A DNA stretch of 64,000 nucleotides from Hyphomicrobiales bacterium (GTDB lineage: Bacteria; Pseudomonadota; Alphaproteobacteria; Rhizobiales; Xanthobacteraceae), in contig JAHFPN010000001.1 in assembly GCA_023269635.1 (NCBI GenBank), positions 59,037-123,036 of the forward strand, read 5' to 3'. The notes under the pieces were generated by a model that was not told where the DNA came from, made no database searches, and saw only the letters and a list, made by a program, of their open reading frames with translations. Numbering within the stretch: the first letter of the stretch is position 1; each line of letters opens with the position of its first letter. Position numbers and translations under genes: made by a program. Below, piece by piece: positions 8,795 through 17,832 of the stretch.

Positions 8795-9361
8795 ATGCAG
8801 ACTCCTGTGCAAATCGACTTTCAGGGAATGCCCGTCGACGAGCACATGCGCGAGAGCATCATTGGCCACGTCGCCAAGCTCGAGGATCGGTTCGGACGGG
8901 TGACGGCGTGCCGGGTCATGGTCAAGGCGCCGGGCGGCCACCATCGTACCGGCGGGCTTTACGAAATTCATATCCGCCTCGCGCTGCCGAACGGGAAGGA
9001 AGTCGATGTCGGCCGCACGCCGCAGAACGACGAGCGGTACGCGGACAAGGCCTTTGCGATCAACGACGCCTTTAAGCGTGCGCGCCGGCAGTTGCAGGAT
9101 CAGGTCCGCCATCTGCAAGGAAAGGTGAAAGAGCACGAAGCGTCTCCGCTCGCCAAGGTCGCGCGGATCGATCATGACGGCGGCTTCGGCTTTCTCGAGA
9201 CTGCCGACGGACGCGAGATCTATTTTCATCAGAACAGCGTCTTGAACAGCGCATTCCCGCGCCTGCGCGTCGGTACGCGCGTCGCGTTCGCGGAAGAGAT
9301 GGGCGAAAAAGGTCCACAGGCGAGCACGGTGAAAATCGCCGGGAAGCACGGCATGCGGTGA
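8795..9361 (+). CDS. Ribosome hibernation factor (HPF/RaiA) fused to a cold-shock domain
   Basis: This 188-residue protein has two parts. Residues 1-105 show the HPF/RaiA fold (QIDFQGMPVDEHMRESI ... YADKAFAINDAFKRARRQLQ), which binds the 30S decoding region and inactivates ribosomes. Residues 118-183 form a cold-shock domain with the RNA-binding strand GFGFLETADGREIYFHQ. The usual long-HPF dimerisation domain is absent and the nucleic-acid-binding domain takes its place. The ATG at 8795 has a Shine-Dalgarno (AGGGAGA); an upstream in-frame start lacks one. Its stop overlaps the archease start (TGATG), tying ribosome silencing to RNA repair in one operon. Confidence 0.88.
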   Translation: MQTPVQIDFQGMPVDEHMRESIIGHVAKLEDRFGRVTACRVMVKAPGGHHRTGGLYEIHIRLALPNGKEVDVGRTPQNDERYADKAFAINDAFKRARRQLQDQVRHLQGKVKEHEASPLAKVARIDHDGGFGFLETADGREIYFHQNSVLNSAFPRLRVGTRVAFAEEMGEKGPQASTVKIAGKHGMR

Positions 9362-9807
9362 TGGCAGGCGCTGCGCCCGGGAAATCTTCCAAGCAGCTCG
9401 GCTGGGAGCATTTTCCGCATGCGGCCGACGTGGGGCTGCGCGGCTTCGGACCGACGCCCGAACGCGCCTTCGAGCAGGCGGCCTTGGCTTTGACTGCGGT
9501 CGTCACCGATGCGGAGGTGGCCCCGACAACCCGGGTTGAGGTTTCCCGCGACGCGCCCGATCTCGAGCTTCTGTTCGTCGAATGGTTGAACGCGATCATT
9601 TACGAGATGGCCGTGCGCGGCATGCTGTTCGGCAAGTTCTCGGTGCGCATCGTGGGCTTGCACCTCGACGGCGAGCTTTGGGGTGAAGCGGTCGATCCGG
9701 CGCGGCACGCGCCCGCCTGCGAGCCGAAAGGCGCCACCTACACCGCGCTGCGCGTGGCCGAAGGACCCGCTCGCCTGTGGTCCGCCGCTTGCGTCGTGGA
9801 CGTCTGA
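9361..9807 (+). CDS. Archease
   Basis: Archease is a small Ca2+-binding cofactor that speeds guanylation and turnover of the RNA ligase RtcB. The 148-residue product has the family signature HFPHAADVGLRGFGPTPERAF at the start, a central VEWLNAIIYE block and the acidic terminal strand ending CVVDV. Its ATG shares one base with the stop of the hibernation factor, and RtcB follows after 14 bases. This pairing is the classic archease context and makes the call secure. Confidence 0.93.
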   Translation: MAGAAPGKSSKQLGWEHFPHAADVGLRGFGPTPERAFEQAALALTAVVTDAEVAPTTRVEVSRDAPDLELLFVEWLNAIIYEMAVRGMLFGKFSVRIVGLHLDGELWGEAVDPARHAPACEPKGATYTALRVAEGPARLWSAACVVDV

Positions 9808-9821
9808 TCGGAAGCCGCCGC

Positions 9822-11252
9822 ATGGACCCCGCACGCTTCACCCGCATCGACGCGACCGCCTGGCGGATCGAGCCGACCGGGGCGATGCGCGTGCCGGCCA
9901 TCATTTATGCCGACGAAGAGCTGATCCGCGGCATGGACGAGAAGGTCTGCGAGCAGGCCGCGAACGTGGCGACGCTCCCGGGTATCGTCGTCGCCTCCTA
10001 TGCCATGCCGGACGCCCATTGGGGCTATGGCTTCCCCATCGGCGGCGTCGCCGCATTCGACGCCGAACAGGGCGGCGTGATTTCCGCGGGCGGGGTTGGC
10101 TTCGACATCTCCTGCGGTGTCCGCACCATGCTCACCGGAATCTCGGTCGCCGAGATCAAGCTCAAGCAAAAGGCGCTCGCGGATTCGCTGTTCCTGCAGA
10201 TTCCGGCCGGCGTCGGCAGCCACGGTTCGATCACGCTCGACCCGGCGGAGATGGAAGCCATGCTGAAGGGCGGCGCCCGTTGGGCGATCGAGCGCGGCTG
10301 GGGCGAAGTGCGCGATCTCGAGCGGATCGAGGAGCATGGCACCATGGCCGGGTCGCGGCCGGAGTGCGTGTCCGATCGGGCCAAGCACCGCCAGCGTCGC
10401 GAAATGGGGACGCTCGGCTCGGGTAACCACTATCTCGAGATCCAGGCGGTCGACACGATCCACGACGCCGAGGTGGCCAAGGTCTTCGGTCTGGTCAAGG
10501 ACCAAGTGGTGGTCACCATTCACTGCGGCTCCCGCGGACTCGGCCATCAGATCGGCAGCGAGTTCCTACTGGAGATGGCGGTGGCGGCGAAGGAGGCCGG
10601 CATCGCCCTGCCGGACCGCGAGCTCGCCTGCGCGCCGATCAAGTCCGAGGTTGGGCAGCGTTATCTCGGCGCGATGCGGGCGGCGATCAATTGCGCGCTG
10701 GCGAACCGCGAAATCCTTGGCCATTTGACTCGCAGGATCTTCTTGCACTTTTTTCCCAACGCCAGGCTCGATCTCCTGTTCGACGTTTCGCACAACACTT
10801 GCAAGGTCGAGACCCATTCGGTGGAGGGCAAGCCGCGCGAGCTTTTTGTGCATCGCAAGGGCGCGACGCGGGCGTTCGGACCGGGCCACCCAACCCTGCC
10901 TGAAGCGTTGCGCTCCGTCGGTCAGCCGGTGCTGATCGGCGGCAGCATGGGCACAGACTCCTACGTGCTCGTCGGCGCACGGACCGGTGAAGAAAAGGCA
11001 TTCGCGTCCGCATGCCACGGTGCCGGCCGTGCGCTCTCCCGCCACGCGGCGACCAAGCGCTGGAGCGGCCGCAAGGTTACCGACGAACTGGCTGCCAGGG
11101 GAATTTTGGTGCGCAGCCCGTCCATGCGCGGCGTCGCCGAGGAAGCGCCGGGCGCCTATAAGGATTGCGGTGCCGTCGTGGCTGCGGCCGAACAGGCCGG
11201 GCTCGCCCGCCGGGTGGCGCGGCTCACGCCGCTCGTATGCATCAAGGGGTGA
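9822..11252 (+). CDS. rtcB: RNA-splicing ligase RtcB
   Basis: RtcB joins 2',3'-cyclic phosphate or 3'-phosphate RNA ends to 5'-OH ends using GTP and Mn2+. In bacteria it repairs tRNA and rRNA cut by toxins or stress. The 476-residue protein shows PDAHWGYGFPIGGV and GGVGFDISCGVR with the metal-binding Cys, HCGSRGLGHQ, and late CHGAGRALSR with the His that is guanylated. The ATG at 9822 fits the homologous N-terminus. It lies between archease and PolX in one operon downstream of a FixK box. No RtcA cyclase or sigma-54 activator RtcR is seen. Confidence 0.94.
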   Translation: MDPARFTRIDATAWRIEPTGAMRVPAIIYADEELIRGMDEKVCEQAANVATLPGIVVASYAMPDAHWGYGFPIGGVAAFDAEQGGVISAGGVGFDISCGVRTMLTGISVAEIKLKQKALADSLFLQIPAGVGSHGSITLDPAEMEAMLKGGARWAIERGWGEVRDLERIEEHGTMAGSRPECVSDRAKHRQRREMGTLGSGNHYLEIQAVDTIHDAEVAKVFGLVKDQVVVTIHCGSRGLGHQIGSEFLLEMAVAAKEAGIALPDRELACAPIKSEVGQRYLGAMRAAINCALANREILGHLTRRIFLHFFPNARLDLLFDVSHNTCKVETHSVEGKPRELFVHRKGATRAFGPGHPTLPEALRSVGQPVLIGGSMGTDSYVLVGARTGEEKAFASACHGAGRALSRHAATKRWSGRKVTDELAARGILVRSPSMRGVAEEAPGAYKDCGAVVAAAEQAGLARRVARLTPLVCIKG

Positions 11253-11276
11253 CGATCCGCCGCCAGGAGCGATCCG

Positions 11277-12995
11277 ATGCCGGTCCTGAACGCCGAGATC
11301 GCGGCGATGTTCGATCAGACCGCCGAGCTCCTTGAAATCGACGGCGCCAATCCGTTCCGCGTACGCGCCTATAGGCGCGCCGCCCGCGTCATCGACGCCT
11401 TGCCGCAGAGTGTCGAGAGCATGCTGGCGGCGGGCAAGGATCTCTCGGAGCTACCCGGCATCGGCAAGGATCTCGCCGGCAAGATCGCGGAGATCGTGAG
11501 GACGGCGAAGTTCCCGCTGCTCGAATCCCTGAAACGCAAACTTCCCGGCGACCTGGTCGAGATCGCGGGGATCCCGGGCCTCGGCCCCAAGCGGGTCAAG
11601 CTCCTATTCACGCGGGCGCGCGTCCGCACGCTCGAGGATCTCCGGCGCGCGGCGAGAAGCGGCAGGCTTCGCCGCCTCGAGGGCTTTGGTCCGAAAGTGG
11701 AGCAGAACATCCTCGCCGCGCTCGCCAAACGTGTCGGAACCGAGAAGCGCACCAAGCTTTCGGTCGCCGAAGGCGAGGCCGACGCATTCGTGCGCTATCT
11801 GCAAGCCGGGTCGCCGCGCTGGCGCGTGGTCGCGGCCGGAAGTTTCCGGCGGCGGCGCGAGACCGTGGGCGATCTCGATTTCCTGGTAACCGCGTCCAAT
11901 GCCCGGGCGGTCGCCGATCGTTTTGTCGGCTACGAGAATGTCGCCGAGGTGCGCACCCATGGGCCGGAGCGGGCCACGGTCATCCTGCGCTCCGGCCTGC
12001 AGGCCGATCTGCGCGTGGTGCACGACGCGAGCTACGGTGCGGCACTACTTTATTTCACCGGATCGAAGCCGCATAACATCGCGCTGCGCGGGGTCGCCAA
12101 CGAGCACGATTGGAAGCTCAATGAGTACGGTCTGTTCGCGGGCAACCGGCGCATCGCCGGGGCGACCGAAGAAGATGTGTACCGCAAGCTCGGGCTCGAC
12201 TTCGTGCCGCCGGAGTTGCGCGAGGATCGCGGCGAGATCGATCGCGCCCGCGCGCGCAGGCTACCGAGGCTGATCACGCTGGCGGACATCCGCGGCGATC
12301 TGCACACCCACACCAAGTGGACGGACGGCAATGCCACGGTCGCGGAGATGGCGGGGGCCGCCAAGGCGCGCGGCTACGAATATCTCGCGGTCACCGATCA
12401 CAGCCGCAAGGTCACGGTGGCCCATGGCCTCGATCCCCGGCAGCTTTCGCGTCAGCTCGACGAGATCGACCGGGTGAATGACAAGCTCGACCATTTTGTG
12501 GTCCTGAAGGGAATCGAGCTCGACATCCTGCCCGACGGCCGCCTCGATCTCCCGGACATGATCCTTTCCCGCCTCGACATCGTAGTCGCGGCGGTCCATT
12601 CTGGGTTCGATCTGCCGCGCGAAAAGCAGACGGCGCGGGTAATCCGCGCCATGGATAGCCGCCGCGTTTCGATCATCGCCCACCCGACCGGCCGCCTGAT
12701 CGGTGAGCGGGATCCCTACGAGATCGACATCGAGCGGATCATCGAGGCGGCGCGCGAGCGGGGCTGTCACCTCGAACTCAACGCGCAGCCCGATCGTCTC
12801 GATCTGAACGAAGTCCACGCCCGCGCCGCCAAGGAGGCCGGGGTCAAATTGGCGATCTCGAGCGACGCCCATTCCACCGCGACACTCGATTGGGTGCGCT
12901 TCGGCATTGATCAGGCGCGGCGCGGCTGGATCGAGCCGGACGACGTGATCAACACCCGGCCGCTTGCCGCGCTGCGCAAGAGCCTCAAGCGCTAA
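11277..12995 (+). CDS. polX: PolX family DNA polymerase/3'-5' exonuclease
   Basis: This is a gap-filling repair polymerase of 572 residues. It has helix-hairpin-helix segments (LPGIGKDLAGKI, IPGLGPKRVK), a nucleotidyltransferase block (AGSFRRRRETVGDLDFLV with the GS and Asp pair) and a C-terminal PHP exonuclease domain from about residue 340 (DLHTHTKWTDG, VTDHSRKV, SSDAHST). Length and order match bacterial PolX. It begins 24 bases after rtcB and is probably the last gene of the HPF-archease-rtcB operon. Its role is likely single-strand gap or abasic-site repair in resting cells. Confidence 0.93.
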   Translation: MPVLNAEIAAMFDQTAELLEIDGANPFRVRAYRRAARVIDALPQSVESMLAAGKDLSELPGIGKDLAGKIAEIVRTAKFPLLESLKRKLPGDLVEIAGIPGLGPKRVKLLFTRARVRTLEDLRRAARSGRLRRLEGFGPKVEQNILAALAKRVGTEKRTKLSVAEGEADAFVRYLQAGSPRWRVVAAGSFRRRRETVGDLDFLVTASNARAVADRFVGYENVAEVRTHGPERATVILRSGLQADLRVVHDASYGAALLYFTGSKPHNIALRGVANEHDWKLNEYGLFAGNRRIAGATEEDVYRKLGLDFVPPELREDRGEIDRARARRLPRLITLADIRGDLHTHTKWTDGNATVAEMAGAAKARGYEYLAVTDHSRKVTVAHGLDPRQLSRQLDEIDRVNDKLDHFVVLKGIELDILPDGRLDLPDMILSRLDIVVAAVHSGFDLPREKQTARVIRAMDSRRVSIIAHPTGRLIGERDPYEIDIERIIEAARERGCHLELNAQPDRLDLNEVHARAAKEAGVKLAISSDAHSTATLDWVRFGIDQARRGWIEPDDVINTRPLAALRKSLKR

Positions 12996-13076
12996 ACCTT
13001 GTTCTAACCTGCAAAATCCCAATCGGCGACCTCGGCCAGCCCGCAATCCGGCGTCGTCTCCATTGGGGCGAAGCTT

Positions 13077-13090
13077 TTGATTCAGGTCAA
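13077..13090 (+). promoter_or_regulatory. Perfect FixK/FNR-type box upstream of first CBS-BON gene
   Basis: TTGA-TTCAGG-TCAA is a perfect palindrome match. Its centre is about 62 bases before the chosen ATG (13146), predicting a leader near 21 bases. An in-frame start further upstream would place this box inside the coding region, which argues for the downstream start. Confidence 0.75.
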
Positions 13091-13145
13091 AGAGAAGCCT
13101 GCTTTTCGGAATGAGATTGTTCTGGAACAAACCGGAGCAATTCCG

Positions 13146-13838
13146 ATGAAAGCTTCCGATGTAATGGTTTCAAATGTCATCACGGCGAAGCCGGATGCCT
13201 GCGTTCAGGATGTGGCCAAGCTCCTGCTCGAAAATCGAATTAGCGCCGTCCCGATCGTCGACGAGCGCGGCGCGCTCGTCGGGGTCGTCAGCGAAGGCGA
13301 TCTCATGCGCCACGTGGAGACGGGAGCCGCTCGCCGTCGGCCCTGGTGGCTGCAGATGATGATGGGAAGCGAGGCGCTCGCGGACGCCTATGTGAAAGAG
13401 CACGCACGTAAGGTTGCCGATCTGATGACACGGAAAGTCATCACCGCCAACCCGGACACCTCGCTCAGCGACGTCGCCCGTTTGCTCGAAAGGAACGGCA
13501 TCAAGCGCGTTCCCATCGTCAAGAACGAAAAGATCGTCGGCATCGTGAGCCGCGCCAATCTCCTGCGCGCGCTCGCGAGCCTCGGCAAGGAGATCGAGAG
13601 GCCCCGCACGGCTGACGACAACGCGATCCGTAACCAGGTCGAGGCGCAATACAAGGTACAGCCCTGGGCGAAGCCCGGCCTTGTCAACGTGATCGTGCAC
13701 GACGGCACCGTCGAGCTGTGGGGCATCGTGAACAGCGAAGCCGAGAAAAAGGCCATGCGGGTTGCAGCGGAGGTCACGCCCGGCGTCCGCGCCGTCAATG
13801 ACAATCTCGTCATTCGGCCGATCGCCTACGGTATGTGA
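13146..13838 (+). CDS. CBS-pair plus BON domain stress protein
   Basis: The 230-residue product has a first CBS motif (MKASDVMVSNVITAKPDA), a basic Trp-rich linker (RRRPWWLQMM), a second CBS motif (VADLMTRKVITANPDTSL) and a C-terminal BON domain (VNVIVHDGTVELWGIV ... VRAVNDNLV). CBS pairs usually sense adenine nucleotides; BON domains bind membranes or phospholipid. It resembles hypoxic response protein 1 of mycobacteria in the CBS part. A paralogue with the same layout lies at 30706. It appears monocistronic and has its own FixK box. Confidence 0.88.
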   Translation: MKASDVMVSNVITAKPDACVQDVAKLLLENRISAVPIVDERGALVGVVSEGDLMRHVETGAARRRPWWLQMMMGSEALADAYVKEHARKVADLMTRKVITANPDTSLSDVARLLERNGIKRVPIVKNEKIVGIVSRANLLRALASLGKEIERPRTADDNAIRNQVEAQYKVQPWAKPGLVNVIVHDGTVELWGIVNSEAEKKAMRVAAEVTPGVRAVNDNLVIRPIAYGM

Positions 13839-14004
13839 GGTTGGCGAAGGAGTTGGCGCGGGTCGTCAGGCGCTCGCCGACGTGTCCATCAACACCTCCT
13901 ACGCGCCGGCGCCCGTGGTGCCGGCGCTCGATTCAAGGAATTCTGTTCGTGATCCGGGCGGCCGGCGGCGATATCCTCGCTCCATCCGATAGGCGAATGT
14001 GGCC

Positions 14005-16464
14005 ATGACGTCCGACCAATCGAGTGCGGGTAAGGGCTCCCTGCCGGGCGCGGTGACCGCGTTGCCGGCGGATCGGCTCTATCGCCCCTCCGATCTTTCC
14101 AAACTCGCATTCGCATCGACTGCCGAGATTGAACCGCTCGAAGGCATTGTGGGCCAGCAACGCGCCTTGGAAGCGGTGCAGTTCGGCACCAAGGTGGAAA
14201 AGCCCGGCTTCAATCTGTTTGTGATCGGCCCGCCCGGCACCGGCATGCGCCAGGCGGTTGAATCGTTGCTCAAGTCTCGTGATCAACGCGAAACCGTTCC
14301 GCCCGACTGGGTGTACGTCAACAATTTCGCCGATCCGCAACGGCCGGTGGCGATCGATCTCCCTGCGGGCAAGGCACCGGAGTTCCGCGATGCAATGCGG
14401 GACCTGATCGAGGAACTCAAGACGGCGTTGCCGGCCGCATTCGAGAGCGAGGATTACCAAACGCGCCGTGGCGCGGTCGACGAAGCGTTCCAGAAACGGC
14501 AGGCCGAGGCTTTCGGCGCGATCCGCGGTCGCGCGAGCGAAAAGGGGATCGCGATCCTGCGGACTCCGCTCGGCTTCGCGCTCGCGCCCACCCGCGACGG
14601 CACGGTCGTGCCGCCGGAGGAGTTCAATGCCTGGCCGGATGCCAAGCGGCGAGAGACGCAGCGGACGATCGAGGAACTCGAGAACGAGCTCGAACGCATC
14701 ATGCGTCAGGTGCCGCAATGGGAAAAGGAGCGCCGCGAGGAGATTCGCAAGCTCAATCGCGAGACAGCGAAATATGCGGTGGATCAGTCGATCGAGGAGA
14801 GCAAGGCGCTCCTGAAGGACATTCCTCGCATCGTCGAGCATTTTGAGACCGTGCATAACGATCTCATCGAAAACGTCGGCATGTTCATTGCCAAGGGTGA
14901 GGAGGGCGAGGGCATGGCGATGGGTGCCGGACCCGGCGGGCCATTCGATCGCTACGAAGTGAACGTGCTGGTGACCCAGGCTGGGCGCGAGCGAGGTGCG
15001 CCGGTGATCGAGGAGCCGCACCCGACGCTCGGCAATCTGATCGGCCGCATCGAGTACGTCGCCCGCATGGGCGTGCTCGGGACCAACTTCCGCCTGATCA
15101 AGCCGGGCGCGCTGCACCGCGCGAACGGTGGGTACTTGCTGCTCGATGTGCGCAGCCTCTTGTTGGAGCCGTTCAGCTGGAGCGCGCTCAAGCGGGCGCT
15201 ACAGCAGCGCGAGATCATGATCGAGGACCCGGCGCGTTTTCTCGGTCTTGCGAGCACCGTCTCGCTGGAGCCCGCCCCGATCCCGCTCGATATCAAGGTC
15301 ATCCTGTTCGGCGACCGGCTGCTTTATTATCTGCTCGCCGCGTTCGATCCGGAACTGCGCGAGCAGTTCAAGGTTCTGGCCGATTTCGAAGACGATCTTA
15401 GCCGCTCACCGGACAGCGAAATGGTGTTCGCGCGCCTGGTCGCGGCGATAACCCGCCGCGACGGCTTGCGGCCGGTCGATCGGTCGGGTGTCGCCCTGGT
15501 CATCGAACACGCGGCGCGGCTCGCCGATCACGCCGGCAAACTTACGCTCTTGGTCGACCAGATTCGCGACATCCTTGCCGAGAGCGACTTCTGGGCCAAA
15601 GAGGGCGGACGCAGCGCGATCGCGCGCGTGGATGTGGAGAGGGCGCTCGACGAGAGGACACGCCGGGCTTCGCGGCTGCGCGACCGGGCCCAGGAATTGG
15701 TGCTGCAGAACGTCGCCCTCATCGATACGACCGGCGCTTGCGTCGGCCAGATCAACGGATTGAGCGTCACCGAGCTCGGCGGCTTCCGCTTTGGCCACCC
15801 CAACCGCATCACCTGCCGGGTCCGGCCCGGCGCCGGCAAGCTCGTGGATATCGAGCGGGAAGTCGAGCTCGGCGGCCCGATCCATTCCAAGGGCGTGCTT
15901 ATCCTCTCGGGCTTCCTCGCCGGCCGGTATGCGATCGAAACACCGATGTCGCTGTTCGCGAGCCTCGTCTTTGAGCAGTCCTATGGCGGCGTCGAAGGCG
16001 ACAGCGCTTCCGCCGCCGAGCTGTTCGCGCTGCTTTCGGCGCTCTCCGAAGTCCCGCTGCGTCAGGAGCTTGCGGTGACCGGTTCGGTCAATCAGCACGG
16101 GGAAGTGCAGGCAATCGGCGGGGTCAACGAGAAGATCGAGGGATTCTTCGACATCTGTCGCGTGCGCGGGCTCACCGGCACGCAGGGCATCGTGATTCCG
16201 CAATCGAATGTTCAGCACTTGATGCTGCGCAAGGACGTGGTCGAGGCCTGCACTCAAGGAAAGTTCATGATCTATCCGATCCAGACCATCGACCAGGGGA
16301 TTGCGTTGCTGACCGGCCGTCCGGCGGGCGAGCGCGGCGCGGATGGCATGTTTCCGGCCGATAGCATCAATCGGTTGGTGGAAGACCGGCTGCGCGCCTT
16401 CGCCCGCATCCGCCGCAGTTTCGGCGAGGATCGCGCTCCGGAATCGCGCGAAGGGGCGCACTGA
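14005..16464 (+). CDS. Lon-like (LonC/YcbZ type) ATP-binding serine protease
   Basis: This 819-residue cytoplasmic protease has an N-terminal ATPase region, a long coiled-coil insert (about residues 210-270, rich in Glu, Arg and Lys) and a C-terminal Lon protease domain. The catalytic dyad is visible: Ser667 in EGDSAS and Lys710 in GGVNEKIEG, 43 residues apart as in E. coli Lon (679/722). The Walker A region reads GPPGTGMRQ, so the usual Lys is replaced by Met and classical ATP hydrolysis may be impaired. The ATG at 14005 is chosen; a GTG two codons earlier is possible. The universal-stress-like gene begins 2 bases later, so they are one operon. Confidence 0.87.
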   Translation: MTSDQSSAGKGSLPGAVTALPADRLYRPSDLSKLAFASTAEIEPLEGIVGQQRALEAVQFGTKVEKPGFNLFVIGPPGTGMRQAVESLLKSRDQRETVPPDWVYVNNFADPQRPVAIDLPAGKAPEFRDAMRDLIEELKTALPAAFESEDYQTRRGAVDEAFQKRQAEAFGAIRGRASEKGIAILRTPLGFALAPTRDGTVVPPEEFNAWPDAKRRETQRTIEELENELERIMRQVPQWEKERREEIRKLNRETAKYAVDQSIEESKALLKDIPRIVEHFETVHNDLIENVGMFIAKGEEGEGMAMGAGPGGPFDRYEVNVLVTQAGRERGAPVIEEPHPTLGNLIGRIEYVARMGVLGTNFRLIKPGALHRANGGYLLLDVRSLLLEPFSWSALKRALQQREIMIEDPARFLGLASTVSLEPAPIPLDIKVILFGDRLLYYLLAAFDPELREQFKVLADFEDDLSRSPDSEMVFARLVAAITRRDGLRPVDRSGVALVIEHAARLADHAGKLTLLVDQIRDILAESDFWAKEGGRSAIARVDVERALDERTRRASRLRDRAQELVLQNVALIDTTGACVGQINGLSVTELGGFRFGHPNRITCRVRPGAGKLVDIEREVELGGPIHSKGVLILSGFLAGRYAIETPMSLFASLVFEQSYGGVEGDSASAAELFALLSALSEVPLRQELAVTGSVNQHGEVQAIGGVNEKIEGFFDICRVRGLTGTQGIVIPQSNVQHLMLRKDVVEACTQGKFMIYPIQTIDQGIALLTGRPAGERGADGMFPADSINRLVEDRLRAFARIRRSFGEDRAPESREGAH

Positions 16465-16466
16465 CA

Positions 16467-17225
16467 ATGGCCGCAGCCACGTTCAAGCGGGTCGTGCTCG
16501 GCTTGCACCGTAGCGTGTCCGAGGAAACAGCGATCGGCGCTGCCGCGGATTTCGCCGGTCTGCTTCGGCTCGATCTTCTCGGCCTGTTCGCGGAAGATCC
16601 GAACTTGCTGGCGCTGGCGGGGCTGCCGTTCGGGCGCGAGCTGAGGACCCGAGAAGGTGGTTGGCGCCCCATTGACGCCGAGCAACTCGCTAGGGCAATG
16701 GAGGCGGCCGCGCGCCGGGCGCGTCGCGCGTTCGTCGAAAAGGCCTCCTCCATGCAGCTGACCGCCGACTTTCGGTCGGTGAAGGGTTCGATCGCCGAAC
16801 TGGTCGAGTCCCTTTTGAGCGCCGGCGATATCGTCGCGGTGCCGTTGCCGATCAGCGCCGCCGAGCGCGCGACCGCGCAGTTTTCGCGGCTCTTCGAAGC
16901 TGCATCGCGATCGGCTGCGGCGGTGCTGCTGTTGCCGAGCGAGATCGCGCGGCAGACCGGCGCGATCGTCGCGGTGGCGGCGACGCCGGCCGATACGGGC
17001 GTTCAGATCGGCCGCATCATCGCCGCTGCCGCCAAGGAAGAATTCGTGCTGGTCGATGCAATCGCGGGCGCACGAATGAGACCGGAATCGCTCAGCGCTC
17101 CACTATTGAGCGGAATGAGCGAGCGACTGGTGGTCCTGACCCGCGGTGCGATCGACGAAGCTCGTGTTCAAGCGATCGCCTCCGCGCGACGGGTCCCGGT
17201 TTTGGTGGTCGAACCCGAAAATTGA
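16467..17225 (+). CDS. Universal-stress-like hypothetical protein
   Basis: The 252-residue product begins like a UspA fold (FKRVVLGLHRSVSEETAIGAAADFAGLL, then DLLGLFAEDPNLL) and repeats an alpha/beta pattern in the second half (GAIVAVAATPADTGVQIGRII). The canonical ATP-binding Gly-rich motif is not clear, so it is a degenerate tandem Usp-like protein at best. It is coupled to the Lon-like protease by a 2-base gap. The function is unknown; a resting-state factor is inferred from context. Confidence 0.62.
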   Translation: MAAATFKRVVLGLHRSVSEETAIGAAADFAGLLRLDLLGLFAEDPNLLALAGLPFGRELRTREGGWRPIDAEQLARAMEAAARRARRAFVEKASSMQLTADFRSVKGSIAELVESLLSAGDIVAVPLPISAAERATAQFSRLFEAASRSAAAVLLLPSEIARQTGAIVAVAATPADTGVQIGRIIAAAAKEEFVLVDAIAGARMRPESLSAPLLSGMSERLVVLTRGAIDEARVQAIASARRVPVLVVEPEN

Positions 17226-17287
17226 TCGGAACGCAATGCCGAGCCGGCACGGCACGAATCAAGGTCACGGTTGAAGCGAGGAAGACA

Positions 17288-17743
17288 ATGGAAAAACTCA
17301 AGCTCGAGAACGGCGGTTGGGTCGTGGTGTGCGACGGTCGCAAGGCGATCATCCTCAGAAACGCCGGCGACGAAACCTACCCGAATCTGAAGACCAGCGA
17401 GGTGCGCGAGCACGCCGAGCCGCCGACGCGCGATCTCGGAGCGGATAAGCCGGGTCGGGTCCATACCGCCGCGGTAAGCGGGCGCACCGTGCGGAGCACG
17501 GTCGAGCCGACGGACTGGCATGACGAGTCCGAACGCGCGTTCCTCAAGAGCCTCGCGGACCATCTCGATTCCGCCGTCACGGCGGGCAAGACCCGCGCGC
17601 TGGTCTTGATCGCCCCGGCACGCGCGCTCGGGGTCTTGCGCAAGGCGTTCTCGCCGGCGGTGAAGAGCAAGCTGCGCGCGGAAATCGAGCATGACTACGT
17701 CAAGCTTCCGGTCAGTGAGATCGAGCAACGACTTTTTCGGTGA
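17288..17743 (+). CDS. Host-attachment / baeRF-like protein
   Basis: The 151-residue product (WVVVCDGRKAIILRN ... SERAFLKSLADHLD ... LVLIAPARALGVLRKAFSP) matches small proteins annotated as required for attachment to host cells. These belong to a bacterial relative of archaeal/eukaryotic release-factor eRF1-like domains. The ATG at 17288 has a purine-rich leader; an upstream extension overlaps the preceding gene. It follows the Usp-like gene by 62 bases. If the eRF1-like kinship holds, a role on stalled or hibernating ribosomes would fit the neighbourhood, but this is inference. Confidence 0.75.
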   Translation: MEKLKLENGGWVVVCDGRKAIILRNAGDETYPNLKTSEVREHAEPPTRDLGADKPGRVHTAAVSGRTVRSTVEPTDWHDESERAFLKSLADHLDSAVTAGKTRALVLIAPARALGVLRKAFSPAVKSKLRAEIEHDYVKLPVSEIEQRLFR

Positions 17744-17785
17744 AATCACAGTCCTTTAGCCAGGGCTCAAGGCAATGCGCGCGGA

Positions 17786-17799
17786 TTGATCGAAATCAA
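17786..17799 (+). promoter_or_regulatory. Perfect FixK/FNR-type box with no protein gene downstream
   Basis: TTGA-TCGAAA-TCAA is a perfect palindrome match placed between two convergent gene sets (17743 plus-strand end, 17968 minus-strand end). There is no clear protein gene within range on either side. The nearest downstream element is a C-rich stem-loop followed by an intrinsic terminator, which points to a small RNA promoter. Confidence 0.7.
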
Positions 17800-17832
17800 A
17801 GCGCAAGGTGGCGAACGAAGGGATTTTTCTCG

